DNA of 64,000 bases from Symbiobacterium thermophilum IAM 14863 (GCF_000009905.1 NC_006177.1:1984001-2048000); one strand, 5' to 3'; numbered from the stretch's first letter, positions 53,968 through 62,576 are shown. The notes: generated from the sequence alone by a model not told the origin. Numbers and translations: made by a program.

Positions 53968-54377
53968 CGCGCCGGCCAGTTCTCCTCCCCGATCAGGTCC
54001 ACCCGGTCCGCGCCCGCCCGGCGCATCTCGCCGGCGATCGCGACCGCCTCATCGGGGTCGTCGGCGCGGGCCACGACCAGGGTGCGGCCCCGGCGGACCT
54101 GGTCGCCCCAGCGGCGGAACACCGGAGCGCGGCTGCCCGCCAGGTCCAGGCCGGGGTCCGAACCGGCGTCCAGGCCAACCTCCATGCCGACGTCGGCAAA
54201 GGCGGCCAGCAGCCACGCGTCGGTGTCGCTGATCCGGGCGCCGCTCATGGCGCCCAGGTCAGCCTCGCCGATCACGTTCAGCCTGTCCGCGTCCAACGCG
54301 AATGCGTCCCGCAGGTGGGCCGCCGCCAGGTCGGCGTCGCCGCTGTGCCGGAACAGGCCCACCACCGTCTTGCCCAT
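53964..54377 (-). CDS. Hypothetical protein, stress-protein-like
   Basis: 137 residues. TVVGLFRHSGDADLAAAHLRDAFALDADRLNVIGEAD and the C-terminal GRTLVVARADDPDEAVAIAGEMRRAGADRVDLI resemble the general stress protein 17M-like fold in bacteria, in which a small alpha-beta domain holds a glycine-rich loop. No membrane segment. Assignment is weak. Confidence 0.6.
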   Translation of the reverse strand: MGKTVVGLFRHSGDADLAAAHLRDAFALDADRLNVIGEADLGAMSGARISDTDAWLLAAFADVGMEVGLDAGSDPGLDLAGSRAPVFRRWGDQVRRGRTLVVARADDPDEAVAIAGEMRRAGADRVDLIGEENWPAR

Positions 54378-54461
54378 GCCATCGCCTCCTCGGCCCTAGT
54401 GTGGCCGGGGAGCGGGCGCGTTCATGCCCCGTCGGGCGGAAAGGCGGCCCAGGCGTGCGCC

Positions 54462-54863
54462 TCAGCGGCCCTCCTGCCGGCCGGCGACGGGCGGGGCCTG
54501 CACGGGCCCGGGCGGCCGTCCGGACGACTCGCCGCCATCGTGGCGGGGGAACAGCGGCACCAGGAGGAGCAGCCCCGTCACCGCCTCGCCGGCGGCCCAG
54601 AACAGGGGCAGACCGGCGTGATCCATCGCGCTCAGGACGACCCCCAGGAGGCCGGCGGGGAGCAGGAACCACCCGGCGCGCAGCCGCGGCCAGTTGCCCG
54701 CCGCCACACCGCCCAGCACCCAACCGGCCGCGCCGATGCCCGAGAAGCAGGCGCCGAGCACGCCGAACCCGAGCCAGCCGGGGGCGATGCGCGGCAGGAC
54801 GGCCAGTCCCAGCGAGCCCACCGCGAGCAGCAAGGCGGCGATGGTGTAGAGCAGCCTGCGCAC
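54462..54863 (-). CDS. Small membrane protein, four helices
   Basis: 133 residues from a GTG placed 6 nt after AAGGAGGG (an ATG overlapping the site is less likely). Four hydrophobic stretches at about 5-25, 30-50, 55-80 and 85-105, then a Pro-rich cytosolic tail. No family recognised. Same strand as the upstream-lying stress-like gene, 84 nt apart. Confidence 0.6.
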   Translation of the reverse strand: MRRLLYTIAALLLAVGSLGLAVLPRIAPGWLGFGVLGACFSGIGAAGWVLGGVAAGNWPRLRAGWFLLPAGLLGVVLSAMDHAGLPLFWAAGEAVTGLLLLVPLFPRHDGGESSGRPPGPVQAPPVAGRQEGR

Positions 54864-54989
54864 CGCCATCCCTCCTTCCGGCAACCCGAAAGCCGTTCCC
54901 CGCTGCACTCACTCACCATGATACAATAGGTCAGTTATTTGAGAAAAGGTGGGCGGCATCGTCCGCCCAAGGAGGGCAACGCAGCACCC

Positions 54990-55721
54990 GTGACGAACAA
55001 CCTCGAACACAGCTTCTGGCCCCGTGCCCTGGGCGCGCCGCTGGTGCTCCTGACCGACTTCGACTTCACGATCTCGCTGGTAGACGTCGGCGACCTGATC
55101 TGCGGCACCCTGGCGCCCTACCCCGCCGACGTCCTCGCCCGCTACGCCCGCGGCGAGGCCGGTTCCCGGGATCTCTGGCTCGCCTCCTTCGCCCACGTGG
55201 ACCGGGACGAGGCGGTCGCCCTGGCCGATCGGGTGGACATCGACCCCGGCTTCCGGGACCTCGTCGCCTGGGCCGAACGGGAAGGCATTCCCCTGGCCGT
55301 GGTGAGCGACGGCTTCACCCTCTACATCGAGCACATCCTGGGCCGTGAGGGTCTCGGCCACCTGCCGGTGTTCGCCAACCGGTACGTCGAGCGCGGCCGG
55401 CTGGAGTGGCCCAACGGCAATCCGGCCTGCCCCCTGTGCGGCTGCTGCAAGGCAGCCGTGGCCCGCCGGCTGAAGGCGTCCGGCTCCCGGGTGATCTATT
55501 TCGGCGACGGCTCCAGCGACGTCTACGGCGCCAGCTTCGCCGACTGGGTCTTCGCCAAGAGCACTCTGGCCCGGTTCCTGGAGCAGAACCGCTCGCCGTA
55601 CTTCCCGTTCACGGGGTTCGCGGACGCCCTCGACGTGCTGCGGCAGAACCTGGACCGGTTCCGCGACGGCACCATGCAGCCGCGCAGCACCCTGCGCCCG
55701 CACCCCCGCTGCCGGTTCTGA
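54990..55721 (+). CDS. HAD phosphatase, MtnX-like
   Basis: 243 residues from GTG at 54990, although AAGGAGG is 14 nt away and a TTG at 54939 is possible. HAD motif I VLLTDFDFTISLVDVGDLI; motif II LAVVSDGFTLYI; a cysteine cluster PACPLCGCCKAA in the cap, which may hold a metal; motif IV YFGDGSSDVYGASFADWVFAK. Closest to MtnX and SerB-like phosphatases; the methionine-salvage role is not supported by neighbours. TACAAT near 54922 may be its -10. Confidence 0.78.
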   Translation: MTNNLEHSFWPRALGAPLVLLTDFDFTISLVDVGDLICGTLAPYPADVLARYARGEAGSRDLWLASFAHVDRDEAVALADRVDIDPGFRDLVAWAEREGIPLAVVSDGFTLYIEHILGREGLGHLPVFANRYVERGRLEWPNGNPACPLCGCCKAAVARRLKASGSRVIYFGDGSSDVYGASFADWVFAKSTLARFLEQNRSPYFPFTGFADALDVLRQNLDRFRDGTMQPRSTLRPHPRCRF

Positions 55722-55727
55722 CGGCGC

Positions 55728-56207
55728 TCACGAGTCCCCCTCCGTCCCCTTCTCCACCGGCTCCACCCGGCCCAGGAGCGCCAGCTCCGGGCCGATCAGC
55801 AGCACCTGCACCGAGAGCTGGTAGGTGATCCCGTCGATCTCCAACAGCCGGCCGTGGTAACGGCCGTAGAGGATGACCGGGGAAACGTTCTCCAGCTGGC
55901 GGCCGACCTGTTCGGCCGCCAGTTCCTTTTGGATGCGCCGGGCCGCCTCCAGCGCCACCCGCTCGTCCGGCCCCTCGATCTCCGCCCGCACCCGCGCGAC
56001 CTGGCAGACGACGGGCCTTCGCCGCTCCGCCTGCTCCAGCCTGGCCACCTCCGCCTCCAGGGTCTCCACCCGGGCGAGGCAGAAGTCCCGCTCCAGCCGG
56101 AGCCGCTGCACCGTCGGCCCGGCCATGACGGGCAGCAGCCAGATCGCCACGGCAAAGCCCATCGCGAACGAGGCCAGCAGGGGCAGCGCACGCTGCCACC
56201 GGCTCAC
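55728..56207 (-). CDS. ytrI: YtrI-like sporulation protein
   Basis: 159 residues. N-terminal transmembrane helix (about 9-30), then a coiled coil (RLRLERDFCLARVETLEAEVARLEQAE) and a soluble domain (EIDGITYQLSVQVLLIGPELALLG). The pairing with a YtrH-type gene, ATGA overlap included, suggests the sporulation protein YtrI. Family knowledge: both proteins are made in the mother cell and affect sporulation in Bacillus. Confidence 0.68.
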   Translation of the reverse strand: MSRWQRALPLLASFAMGFAVAIWLLPVMAGPTVQRLRLERDFCLARVETLEAEVARLEQAERRRPVVCQVARVRAEIEGPDERVALEAARRIQKELAAEQVGRQLENVSPVILYGRYHGRLLEIDGITYQLSVQVLLIGPELALLGRVEPVEKGTEGDS

Positions 56208-56533
56208 AGCCGCCGCCCCGCCACGGTCTGGATAAGGAAGTAGGCCACGTTGGCGCCGGCCATGGCGACCACCAGGGCCACCACCTGCCGGACCAGGGCG
56301 CGGCCCTGCCCGAACAGGAGCCCCTGCTCCAGGGTGCGGAGCGGCTCGAAGGAGCCGCTCACGGCCACCAGGATGCCCCAGAGCCGCAGGTCTTCTGACA
56401 GGTAGCGGAGCCGGTCGAGCGGGTGGCCGCCGGACAGCAGCGATGCGGCGGCGCCCGAGAGCGAGCCGCCCAGGGTCACGCCCAGGGCGATCAGGAAGTT
56501 GGAGAGCAGCTTGGCCGCAAAGCCGTCATCCAT
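56204..56533 (-). CDS. ytrH: YtrH-type sporulation membrane protein
   Basis: 109 residues. FAAKLLSNFLIALGVTLGGSLSGAAASLLSGGHPLDRLRYLSEDLRLWGILVAVSGSFEPLRTLEQGLL is typical of the YtrH family, with three hydrophobic helices. Followed by ytrI with a 4-nt overlap. Sporulation role inferred from the family. Confidence 0.85.
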   Translation of the reverse strand: MDDGFAAKLLSNFLIALGVTLGGSLSGAAASLLSGGHPLDRLRYLSEDLRLWGILVAVSGSFEPLRTLEQGLLFGQGRALVRQVVALVVAMAGANVAYFLIQTVAGRRL

Positions 56534-56639
56534 CGTCCCATCCCCCTCTGGGGGGAGAGTACGCCCCGGGGGACGAGTCCAGAACCAGGAGGCGTGCGGC
56601 GCCCGCCGGCTCGTCCACCCGGTTGGACGACACCGGGCC

Positions 56640-57623
56640 CTACCGATCCTTCACGGGACATGACCAGGCTCGCGCGGCCGGCAGCCCGCCCATGCTGGCC
56701 GCGTGGCGCACGGCGTTCAGCACCGCCCGCTCCACCGCCAGGGCGGCGGCGACGCCGGCGGTCGTCACGTCCACCTCCGGCCCGCCGGTAGCCAGGCAGA
56801 AGAGCGTGTCGCCGTCGAACATGGTATGGATCGGGGAGATGGTGCGGGCGAGGCCGTCGTGGGCCATGCGGGCCACCTTGTTGGCGCCCTCCTTGGAGAG
56901 GCTGCCGCCCACCGCCACCACGCCGATGGTGGTGTTCTCCGCAAGGGGTCTGCCGGCCGCGCCCTGCAGCAGCAACGCCGTGGTGTCCAGGTATGTGCCG
57001 TCCTCCCCCCGGGGTCCGGCCAGAATCCGGCCGGTCGCGGGGTCGCGCACGTCGCCGAACGCGTTCACCGCCACGATGGCCCCGACTGCGACGGCGCCCA
57101 CCTTCACACAGGCGGTGCCGATGCCGCTCTTGACAGCGCGATCCATCCCCAGGGCCTTGCCCACCGTGCACCCGGCCCCGGCCCCTATGCAGCCCTGCTC
57201 CACCGGGCCGTCGGTGGCCGCCTCGCAGGCGGCGTAACCCATCGCCTCGTCCGGGCGCACCTGGGCCGAGCCGACACCCAGGTCGTAGAGCACGGCCGCC
57301 GGCACGATCGGCACGGTGGCGTAACCCGTCGGCAGGCCGATCCCCCGCTCCTCCAGCCAGCGCATCGCCCCGTGGGCCGCCGCCAGCCCGAAGGCGCTCC
57401 CGCCGCAGAGCAGCACGGCGTGGGCCTGCTGCACCAGGTTGCAGGGCCGGCACAGGTCGGTCTCCCGGGTCCCCGGCGCCGAACCCTCCACGGCCACCCC
57501 CACCACGGCGCCATCCGGCGCCAGCACGGCCGTCACTCCGGTCAGCGCCTGCAGATCGTGGGCATGTCCCACCCGGATGCCCGGCACGTCGGTGATGCCG
57601 CTCAGCCAAACCGGATCCGTCAT
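56640..57623 (-). CDS. P1 family peptidase (DmpA/NylC-like)
   Basis: 327 residues; ATG at 57623 is chosen for spacing from AAAGGA. GITDVPGIRVGHAHD, GGSAFGLAAAHGAMRWLEERG, GCIGAGAGCTVGK, and the self-cleavage site ENTTIGVVAVGGSLSKEGANKVARMAHDGLARTI, where the Thr after Asn becomes the nucleophile. An Ntn hydrolase that cleaves amide bonds, including aminopeptidase or oligoamide substrates. Stands alone, followed by an ECF gene in the same direction upstream. Confidence 0.9.
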   Translation of the reverse strand: MTDPVWLSGITDVPGIRVGHAHDLQALTGVTAVLAPDGAVVGVAVEGSAPGTRETDLCRPCNLVQQAHAVLLCGGSAFGLAAAHGAMRWLEERGIGLPTGYATVPIVPAAVLYDLGVGSAQVRPDEAMGYAACEAATDGPVEQGCIGAGAGCTVGKALGMDRAVKSGIGTACVKVGAVAVGAIVAVNAFGDVRDPATGRILAGPRGEDGTYLDTTALLLQGAAGRPLAENTTIGVVAVGGSLSKEGANKVARMAHDGLARTISPIHTMFDGDTLFCLATGGPEVDVTTAGVAAALAVERAVLNAVRHAASMGGLPAARAWSCPVKDR

Positions 57624-57654
57624 GGGCAGCACGTCCTTTCCGCGATGTTCGAAA

Positions 57655-57680
57655 GGCCGCCCTCCCCGCGGAGGGCGGCC
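57655..57680 (-). terminator. Terminator after the ECF S component
   Basis: GGCCGCCCTCC / GGAGGGCGGCC with a 4-nt loop, followed leftward by TTTCG. It ends transcription before the P1 peptidase gene. Confidence 0.75.
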
Positions 57681-57692
57681 GCCATAAGCGCT

Positions 57693-58244
57693 CTAGGAGT
57701 TCTGACCGGAAGGCCGGTAAGCGACCCGGATATAGCCCGCCCGGTGCAGGGCCAGACCCACCGTCACAACGGCAAAGGTGCCCACCAGCAGCTCCAGCGG
57801 GGCGTGGGTGACGGCCACCGTCCAGACCACCTCGGGTGGCCAGTATCCCCGGAGCAGGATCATGCCCAGCACCAACCCCGTGTTGGTGAGGGTGCCCACC
57901 ACGCCGGCGGCGGCCAGGGCCAGGGTCAGGTTCCGGCGGCGGAGGGCGGCGAATGCGTACGCCGCGAACACGCCGATGAACAGACGGGGCAGGATCGAGA
58001 CCAGCGGATCAGCGAAGGCCGGGTTGGTCGCCCGCAGGAACGAGGTGAGGCCGAAGATCAGGCCGACGAACAGGCCCACGGCGGGACCTTCGGCGACGGC
58101 GGCCAGCACGACCGGGATCTGCATGATCGTGACCGCCTGACCGGTGGGGAACGGGATGAACCCGAGCCCCGGAACCAAACCCAGCGCAGCGGAGACGGCG
58201 CCGAGCAAGCCGGCCACCGCCATCTTACGGACCGACATATTCAT
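57693..58244 (-). CDS. ECF transporter substrate-binding (S) component
   Basis: 183 residues from the ATG after GGAGAGGG. Six hydrophobic helices; VRKMAVAGLLGAVSAALGLVPGLGFIPFPTGQAVTIMQIPVVLAAVAEGPAVGLFVGLIFGLTSFL is the typical S-component N-terminus with the AxxxA-type interface. It binds a vitamin or precursor and docks on EcfAAT; ligand not predictable. No riboswitch seen in the 76 nt upstream. Confidence 0.8.
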   Translation of the reverse strand: MNMSVRKMAVAGLLGAVSAALGLVPGLGFIPFPTGQAVTIMQIPVVLAAVAEGPAVGLFVGLIFGLTSFLRATNPAFADPLVSILPRLFIGVFAAYAFAALRRRNLTLALAAAGVVGTLTNTGLVLGMILLRGYWPPEVVWTVAVTHAPLELLVGTFAVVTVGLALHRAGYIRVAYRPSGQNS

Positions 58245-58319
58245 GGTGCATCCCTCTCCCTTAGAAGTGGTGACGCCCATATGGGTTTGGTAACAGTATA
58301 AACACTCTTCCACCGGTTG

Positions 58320-58976
58320 TCACGGGGCCATCGCGCGCGAAAGCCCCTGCTCGACCCAGGTAACCATGTCGGCCAGCTCCTCCGGCGAGATCGCGTGGCC
58401 CATCGGGTACGTGCAGGCCGTCAGGTCGGCCCCGGCCGCCCGCAGCCGCTTCTGCCCCTCCAGGGCGAGTTCGTAGGGGATGGCCGGATCTCGCTCCCCG
58501 TGGCCCCAGAAGATCCGGGTGCCCCTGACGCTGACCGGGGTCACGGCCGCGTCCGGATGCACCGGCAGGAAACCGCTGAAGTTGATGACCATGGGCACGG
58601 CGCCGGGGTGCATCAGGGCGTACCCCAGGCTCATCACGCCGCCCTGGGAGAAGCCGCCCAGGATCACCGGACCGGGCCTCACCGGCAGCCGGGCCGGCAG
58701 CTCGGCCAGGAACTCGGCCAGGGCCCGCTGGCTCTCCCGGAACGACTCGGGCTCGGGGATCCCCCGTTCCTGCAGCCGGTACCACGCCCAGCCCGGGCCG
58801 TAACCCCACGGGGCCGCGGGGAAGGGCGCCTCCGGCGTGACCACTAACGCGGAGGCCGGCAGGTACGGCTGCAGCCCCATGAGGTCGCCCTTGTAGCTGC
58901 CGCGCCCGTGCAGGAGCACGAAGAGCGGCGCGCCGTCCCGGGCGTCGGACGGAACGTACTGGTCGTAACGCAGCAC
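58320..58976 (-). CDS. Carboxylesterase/phospholipase, MhqD-like
   Basis: 218 residues. Alpha/beta hydrolase: FVLLHGRGSYKGDLMGLQPYL, nucleophile Ser in LGGFSQGGVMSLGYAL, Asp in GHGERDPAIPYE and His in PMGHAISPEELADM. Downstream of a ring-cleaving dioxygenase, as MhqD sits with MhqO in Bacillus, so likely part of quinone or aromatic detoxification. Confidence 0.88.
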   Translation of the reverse strand: MLRYDQYVPSDARDGAPLFVLLHGRGSYKGDLMGLQPYLPASALVVTPEAPFPAAPWGYGPGWAWYRLQERGIPEPESFRESQRALAEFLAELPARLPVRPGPVILGGFSQGGVMSLGYALMHPGAVPMVINFSGFLPVHPDAAVTPVSVRGTRIFWGHGERDPAIPYELALEGQKRLRAAGADLTACTYPMGHAISPEELADMVTWVEQGLSRAMAP

Positions 58977-59002
58977 AGCCTCGCCTCCCTAGTCAATGGG
59001 CT

Positions 59003-59941
59003 TCAGTTTGGCCTCGATCTCCGCCCGCCGCGGCTCCAGGAAGGGCGGAAGCGCCAGCTTCTCGCCCAGGACTCCGGTGGCTCGTCGATGGCAAAGCCCG
59101 GGCCGTCGGTGGCGATCTCGAAGAGGATCCCGCCCGGCTCCCGGAAGTAGAGCGACCTGAACCAGAACCGGTCCACCGGGCCGCTGTTGCGGACGCCCAG
59201 CTGGTTCAGCCGCCGGAGCCAGGCCTGGTACTCCCGCTCGTTGGGGGTGCGGAAGGCCACGTGGTGGACCCCCCCTGCCCCGGCCTGCGCGGCCGGCAGG
59301 TCCGGCTGCGCCAGCACGTGCAGCTCGGCCGCCGGCCCGCCCTCGCCGAAGGCGAACACGTGCAGGACGTGCCGCCCGTCCTCGGGCGAGGGCAGGTCCC
59401 GCACCCGCCGCATGCCCAGCACCTGGATCAGCACGGCGGCGGTGGGGCCCGGGTCGGGCACGCTGAGCACCACCGGCCCCAGGCCGCGGAGCTGATACTC
59501 GGGAGGCACCGGGCTCCGCCCCCAGATCACCGGGTCCGGCCCCTGCCCGCCGTCGTCCACCAGGGCCAGCCGCTGCCCTTCCGGATCCTCGAAGGGCAGG
59601 GTCGGGCGCCCGGCCCAGTCCATGACCTCCCCCACGGCGAGGCCGGCGTCGGCCAGCCGCCGCTGCCACCAGGAAAGCGCTTCAGCGCCGGCGACCCGGA
59701 ACATGGTGCGCACGATCGATCGGGTGCCGCGCCGCTCCGGAGGAATGTCCCAGTCAAAGAACGTGATATCGGTGCCGGGACTCCCGGCGCCGTCGGTGTA
59801 GTACAGGTGGTAGGCCCGCACGTCGTCCTGGTTGACGGTGCGCTTGGCCAGCCGGAGGCCCAACACCTCCGTGTAGAACCGCCGGTTCTCCCGGATGTGG
59901 GCGGTCATCGCCGTGAGGTGGTGAAAACCGGTAAGCTGCAT
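59003..59941 (-). CDS. Ring-cleaving dioxygenase (MhqO-like), 3' frameshift
   Basis: ATG behind GAGGAGGGG. Two glyoxalase/VOC domains: FHHLTAMTAHIRENRRFYTEVLGLRLAKRTVNQDD and a second starting GLGPVVLSVPDPGPTAAVLIQVLG, with metal ligands in H8, GAGGVHHVAF and FEIATDGPGFAIDEPPES. After EPPES the frame reads WARSWRFRPSW and stops at 59003. A frame shifted by one base instead gives LGEKLALPPFLEPRRAEIEAKLKPID, the expected family C-terminus, ending at 58989. One base appears lost near 59069-59074. Genuine mutation or sequencing error cannot be told apart here. Confidence 0.85.
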   Translation of the reverse strand: MQLTGFHHLTAMTAHIRENRRFYTEVLGLRLAKRTVNQDDVRAYHLYYTDGAGSPGTDITFFDWDIPPERRGTRSIVRTMFRVAGAEALSWWQRRLADAGLAVGEVMDWAGRPTLPFEDPEGQRLALVDDGGQGPDPVIWGRSPVPPEYQLRGLGPVVLSVPDPGPTAAVLIQVLGMRRVRDLPSPEDGRHVLHVFAFGEGGPAAELHVLAQPDLPAAQAGAGGVHHVAFRTPNEREYQAWLRRLNQLGVRNSGPVDRFWFRSLYFREPGGILFEIATDGPGFAIDEPPESWARSWRFRPSWSRGGRRSRPN

Positions 59942-60325
59942 CCCGACCCCTCCTCGGCTCGGGCAACTTTCATATCTATGACGTTTAGATTGGCGTAAGG
60001 GAGACGCCCAGGCGCCGTGCAGGGGTGTCCGCGAGCCTGGACAGCCTGCCGGAGGACCGCGGCACGGCGGTCGCGCGAGGTCATCCAGTACGGCACGATC
60101 TCTTCTGTGGTACCCCTCAGCCGCGATCCGAATACGTACAACGGCCAGCCGCTGGCCTGCATCTTCGTCGCCTCGCAGAGGGACCAGGCGGTCACGAAGA
60201 CGGAGTACGGCTCGGAGAGTTTTTCTCGACCGGTCTGCTCCGAGGATTCCCGCAGGGTGCCGCACCAGAGCCAGCGAAAGGATCTGCATCGCCCACCTCA
60301 GATCTCCGAAGGAGGAACCTTGCAA
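59942..60325. other. Divergent region of mhqO-like and methyltransferase genes
   Basis: 384 bp. Contains the operator-like inverted repeat at 59974-59990 and the Shine-Dalgarno of both genes. The middle (60020-60300) is moderately GC-rich with no gene supported by codon pattern; no riboswitch signature was recognised. Confidence 0.5.
59974..59990. promoter_or_regulatory. Inverted-repeat operator candidate of the mhqO-like gene
   Basis: ATCTA, 7 nt, TAGAT, centred about 41 nt upstream of the start. MarR-type MhqR regulates these genes in Bacillus through a palindrome with ATCT/AGAT arms, so a related regulator is plausible; no such regulator gene is in the window. Confidence 0.4.
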
Positions 60326-60970
60326 ATGCCACGCACCCCCGAAGAGGGCCGCGCCCTGTTCGACCGCTGGGCGCGCACCTACGATCTGGATCTGGCGGGA
60401 CAGGACGGTCCTAAGGCAGGCCCGCTGGTCGGCTACGCCGAAACCCTGCGGATCGCCGCCGAACAGGTGCCCGTCGCCCCGGGGATGTCGGTGCTGGACG
60501 TGGGCATCGGGACCGGCGCCTTCGCCGCCCGCTTCCGCGGGCGCGGCGTCCGCGTCTCTGGGGTGGATCCGTCGCCCGCCATGCTCGACGCCTGCCGGGG
60601 GAAGCACCCCGGCTTCACCCTGCGGGTCGGGGATTTCAACGCCATTCCCTTCGACTCGGGCGAGTTCGACATGGTCATCTCCAGCTTCGCCTTCCACGAG
60701 GTCCCGCCCGGGGGCCGTCTCGCGGCATGCAGGGAGCTGGCTCGGGTGCTGAAACCCGGCGGGGCGCTCTGCCTGGTGGACATCCTGTTCGCCTCCCCGG
60801 CGGCGCTGGCCGCGGCCAGGGAGGCCATCGGCGAGCGCTGGGACGACGAGGAGGACTACCCGCTGGTCGGCGACCTGGACCAACTGCTCCACGAGGCCGG
60901 CATCGGCGGTTCCCGGTGGCGGCAGACAGCCCCCTGCCACTGGATGGTGCTCGCCCGCAAGCCTGCGTGA
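60326..60970 (+). CDS. Class I SAM-dependent methyltransferase
   Basis: 214 residues; ATG behind GAAGGAGG (a TTG two codons earlier is an alternative). SAM motif I VLDVGIGTGAFAARF, VSGVDPSPAMLDACR, FDMVISSFAFHEVPPGGRLAACRELARVLKPGG. Belongs to the UbiE/YrrT-like group. Substrate unknown. Confidence 0.88.
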   Translation: MPRTPEEGRALFDRWARTYDLDLAGQDGPKAGPLVGYAETLRIAAEQVPVAPGMSVLDVGIGTGAFAARFRGRGVRVSGVDPSPAMLDACRGKHPGFTLRVGDFNAIPFDSGEFDMVISSFAFHEVPPGGRLAACRELARVLKPGGALCLVDILFASPAALAAAREAIGERWDDEEDYPLVGDLDQLLHEAGIGGSRWRQTAPCHWMVLARKPA

Positions 60971-61035
60971 TCCCTGCATGTGGCCGTAACCGGCGCCGGT
61001 TGCCCCGTTGTACCGGGCAGGAGGTGATCAGCGCG

Positions 61036-61380
61036 ATGAACCGGCGACACCGCGTTCACCCGCGGATCCTGCCCTGGCTCCTGATCGCCGCGCTGCTCGT
61101 CAGCGGCTGCAGCGCCGGAGGGCCCGACCCCTCCGCGGCTGCGCCCACGGACCGGACCGAAAACCCGGGACAGACGGCTGATCCCCAGATGCCGGAGGAT
61201 CCGGCCGGGCCTGACAGCGCTGCGGACGACCCGCCCGTGGCCGGCGCCGTCCCGGCGGACCTGGACGGGGACGGCGCGCCGGAGTGGATCCGGGGCCTCA
61301 CCGATACGTGGACCGCCGACCCCGTGGAGATCTACGACGCGCAGGGTGAAAAGCTCCTCACCTGGGAGACCTTCGGATAG
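61036..61380 (+). CDS. Lipoprotein, N-terminal part before in-frame amber
   Basis: 114 codons, ATG behind a perfect AGGAGGTGATC. Lipoprotein signal with lipobox LLVSGC near residue 20, a Pro/Asp linker, then VPADLDGDGAPEWIRG, a pattern typical of VCBS/FG-GAP-like calcium loops, up to KLLTWETFG. The TAG at 61378-61380 stops it; the same frame continues without interruption (ERKVSLHSLPGQPR) into the next entry. Probably one 348-codon gene with a nonsense mutation. Confidence 0.7.
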   Translation: MNRRHRVHPRILPWLLIAALLVSGCSAGGPDPSAAAPTDRTENPGQTADPQMPEDPAGPDSAADDPPVAGAVPADLDGDGAPEWIRGLTDTWTADPVEIYDAQGEKLLTWETFG

Positions 61381-61425
61381 GAGCGGAAGGTCTCGCTGCA
61401 CAGCCTGCCTGGCCAGCCCCGCGCC

Positions 61426-62079
61426 GTGCTGCTGGAGTGGCGCCGGTTTGAGGACGGCCAGACTGCCGTAGGCATCCAGGCCTTCGTCCGGCGGTCGGGC
61501 ACCTTCGCCCACGACCGGCTCTACGGCTGGGGGTTGAAGCACGCGGAGACCACCCCGGCGCACCGCGCGTCCTTCACCGAGGACGGGGCCCTCCTGGTGG
61601 AGTGGGACATGGGCGACCCGGCGCGCCACACCCGGATCCGCCGGTACGCGCTGAACCTGGAGCAGGGCAGCGTGGCCATCGTGGAGGAGCGGTTTGTGCC
61701 GGAGGGCAGCGACCTGGTGTACCCCGAGGCTCCGGAGGCGGTGCTGCACGCCGCGCAGATCGCGGCGGCGTACCGGCTGGAGGATGAGCTGCCCCGGTAC
61801 TTCGCCTCGACCGACGTGGCCGGAGCCTTCCTGGAAGCCATCCCCCCGTGGCCCTACGAGGTGACGGGCGTTGAGCTGGCCAGCGTCACCGCATTCGACG
61901 AGTACTGCGTGCCGACGACCGAACCGGCGCAGCCCGACGCCGACGGCAAGGCGCCGTTCGTGGTGTGGTTGGCCGGTCAGATCAACCTGATCGTGAAAGT
62001 GGGCACCGTGTGGTTTGAAACCGACGACGCCGGACGAACCATCATCCGGGACTTCCGGCTGGACGAAGGGTGTGCGTGA
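61426..62079 (+). CDS. Lipoprotein, C-terminal part after in-frame amber
   Basis: Same frame as the preceding entry. It could restart at GTG 61426, but no Shine-Dalgarno is seen, so the segment is probably not made unless the amber codon is read through. Beta-rich sequence (LLEWRRFEDGQTAVGIQAFV, YEVTGVELASVTAFDEYCV) with no named domain. As a unit the two parts form a secreted protein of about 347 residues. Confidence 0.65.
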   Translation: MLLEWRRFEDGQTAVGIQAFVRRSGTFAHDRLYGWGLKHAETTPAHRASFTEDGALLVEWDMGDPARHTRIRRYALNLEQGSVAIVEERFVPEGSDLVYPEAPEAVLHAAQIAAAYRLEDELPRYFASTDVAGAFLEAIPPWPYEVTGVELASVTAFDEYCVPTTEPAQPDADGKAPFVVWLAGQINLIVKVGTVWFETDDAGRTIIRDFRLDEGCA

Positions 62080-62085
62080 TGCGAC

Positions 62086-62541
62086 ATGTTGAACCATGGG
62101 ATCGGGTTCTCCCTGGAAAGGCTGCGCCTGCGGCCCGCCGCGTTCTGGGCGGCCGGAGCCGCGAGCGCCGGCCTGTTCGTCGACTGGCTGCTGCGGGTCG
62201 AATCCTTTTCCCCGCTGGATGAGAACAGCGGGAAGGCCCTGCTCGGGCTGACGTTTCTGGCGGCCGGCCTCTTCGGTTGGGCCGTGCTCATCGCCATCGG
62301 CGAGTGGGCGCTGCGGCAGCGGATCCGCTCGCCCTGGGCCCCGCTGGCCTGGGGTGCTCTGCTCACCCTCCTCACGATCGGCTGGTTCCCGCCGGGTGCG
62401 ATGCTTGGCTCCCTCTATGTGGGGACGCTGCTCGCGGACCGGCTGGGGGCGACGCGAAGGGTGCCGTGGCCGGTGGTCTGGCCGTTCTGGCTGGCGGGGT
62501 CTCTGGGCATCACGTTCGCCATTCTGCGCTTCTTCGTTTGA
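62086..62541 (+). CDS. Small membrane protein, four helices
   Basis: 151 residues, start ATG 62086 with a weak site. Hydrophobic segments at about 18-35, 50-73, 84-108 and 130-150. No family recognised. Lies 6 nt after the split lipoprotein and so may share its transcript; it is followed by a hairpin at 62577-62602. Confidence 0.6.
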   Translation: MLNHGIGFSLERLRLRPAAFWAAGAASAGLFVDWLLRVESFSPLDENSGKALLGLTFLAAGLFGWAVLIAIGEWALRQRIRSPWAPLAWGALLTLLTIGWFPPGAMLGSLYVGTLLADRLGATRRVPWPVVWPFWLAGSLGITFAILRFFV

Positions 62542-62576
62542 TCCGCACCGGCCGGCAGCGCCTGAGAGGGCAAGAA

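Noticed and set aside
60060-60140. T-box leader suggested by TGTGGTACCCC
   Set aside because: No specifier stem or AGGGTGGTACCGCG antiterminator core, and the downstream gene is a methyltransferase.
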